This document shows, piece after piece, positions 63,953 to 64,000 of a stretch of 64,000 bases of DNA. The stretch lies in the NCBI RefSeq assembly GCF_003752135.1, contig NZ_RJVK01000004.1:104188-168187 (forward strand), given 5' to 3'. How positions within the stretch are numbered: position 1 is the first letter of the stretch; each line of letters starts with the position of its first letter. Origin of the DNA: Caminibacter pacificus (GTDB lineage: Bacteria > Campylobacterota > Campylobacteria > Campylobacterales > Nautiliaceae). Position numbers and translations under genes: made by a program. Under the pieces are notes generated by a model. The model was given only the letters and a program-made list of their open reading frames with translations. It had not been told where the DNA came from and did not search any database.

Positions 63953-63998
63953 AAACGCGGGAGAGCGTTTGAGATGATTGATAACTTAGATATAAGTT
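63953..63998 (+). other. two leader hairpins downstream of the terminal promoter
   Basis: AAACGC (63953-63958) pairs with GCGTTT (63965-63970) over a GGGAGA loop, and AACTTA (63983-63988) pairs with TAAGTT (63993-63998) over GATA. Both are perfect 6-bp stems. They may be processing or antitermination signals of an rRNA-type leader; no start codon with a ribosome site is seen before the window ends. Confidence 0.55.
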
Positions 63999-64000
63999 GC

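Noticed and set aside
63953..64000. tRNA gene at the window edge
   Set aside because: The two hairpins do not form a cloverleaf and no acceptor/T-arm sequence is visible before the end.

Overview
The window looks like a chromosomal segment of an AT-rich Campylobacterota (epsilonproteobacterium). A Nautilia/Caminibacter-like deep-branching member is my best guess. The basis is close, recalled similarity of PglB, PglK, PglA, PglC, PglE and PglF to the Campylobacter N-glycosylation proteins, the absence of ribosomal protein L30 between S5 and L15, and the secY-map-infA order. Genus-level identity is inference.

Region 1 (1-7661): nucleotide-sugar supply. UDP-glucose dehydrogenase (cut by the window edge), UDP-glucuronate 4-epimerase and a TviB-type UDP-HexNAc dehydrogenase give uronic acids. 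manC-gmm-gmd-fcl then give GDP-mannose and GDP-L-fucose. Region 2 (7665-20093): a Wzx/Wzy-type surface polysaccharide locus of very AT-rich genes. It holds flippase, polymerase/ligase, two unusual kinase-like proteins, three glycosyltransferases, a reverse-strand initiating sugar transferase, a Wza-like lipoprotein, a Wzc tyrosine kinase and a PHP-type tyrosine phosphatase.

Region 3 (20104-41008): a complete-looking protein N-glycosylation locus. PglK (flippase), a carbamoyltransferase, several glycosyltransferases and a methyltransferase are followed by two asparagine-synthase-like amidotransferases flanking PglB (oligosaccharyltransferase), then PglA, PglC, an ATP-grasp protein, a HAD hydrolase, PglE and PglF. 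The ATP-grasp/HAD pair sits exactly where Campylobacter jejuni has the acetyltransferase gene pglD. This suggests a differently acylated bacillosamine-like sugar and is the most interesting biological lead.

Region 4 (41046-50887): efflux genes (HlyD, DHA2 MFS, TolC, HlyD, double-ATPase ABC protein, two ABC-2 permeases) and a LOG-family protein. A four-helix-bundle ORF is inserted between the HlyD and MFS genes. It is flanked by a 13-nt direct repeat and by heptamer repeats, and the same type of heptamer repeat forms an in-frame 32-residue insertion in pglE.

Region 5 (51025-63826): the S10-spc ribosomal protein operon behind a clear promoter, running through secY, map and infA and then, with only 19 nt and no visible terminator, into modABC (molybdate uptake). 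The last 170 nt hold a consensus promoter (TTGACA-17-TATACT) followed by two hairpins, like the leader of a stable-RNA operon whose genes lie outside the window. No tRNA, rRNA body, CRISPR array or insertion sequence was seen. No gene-free stretch exceeds about 175 nt.
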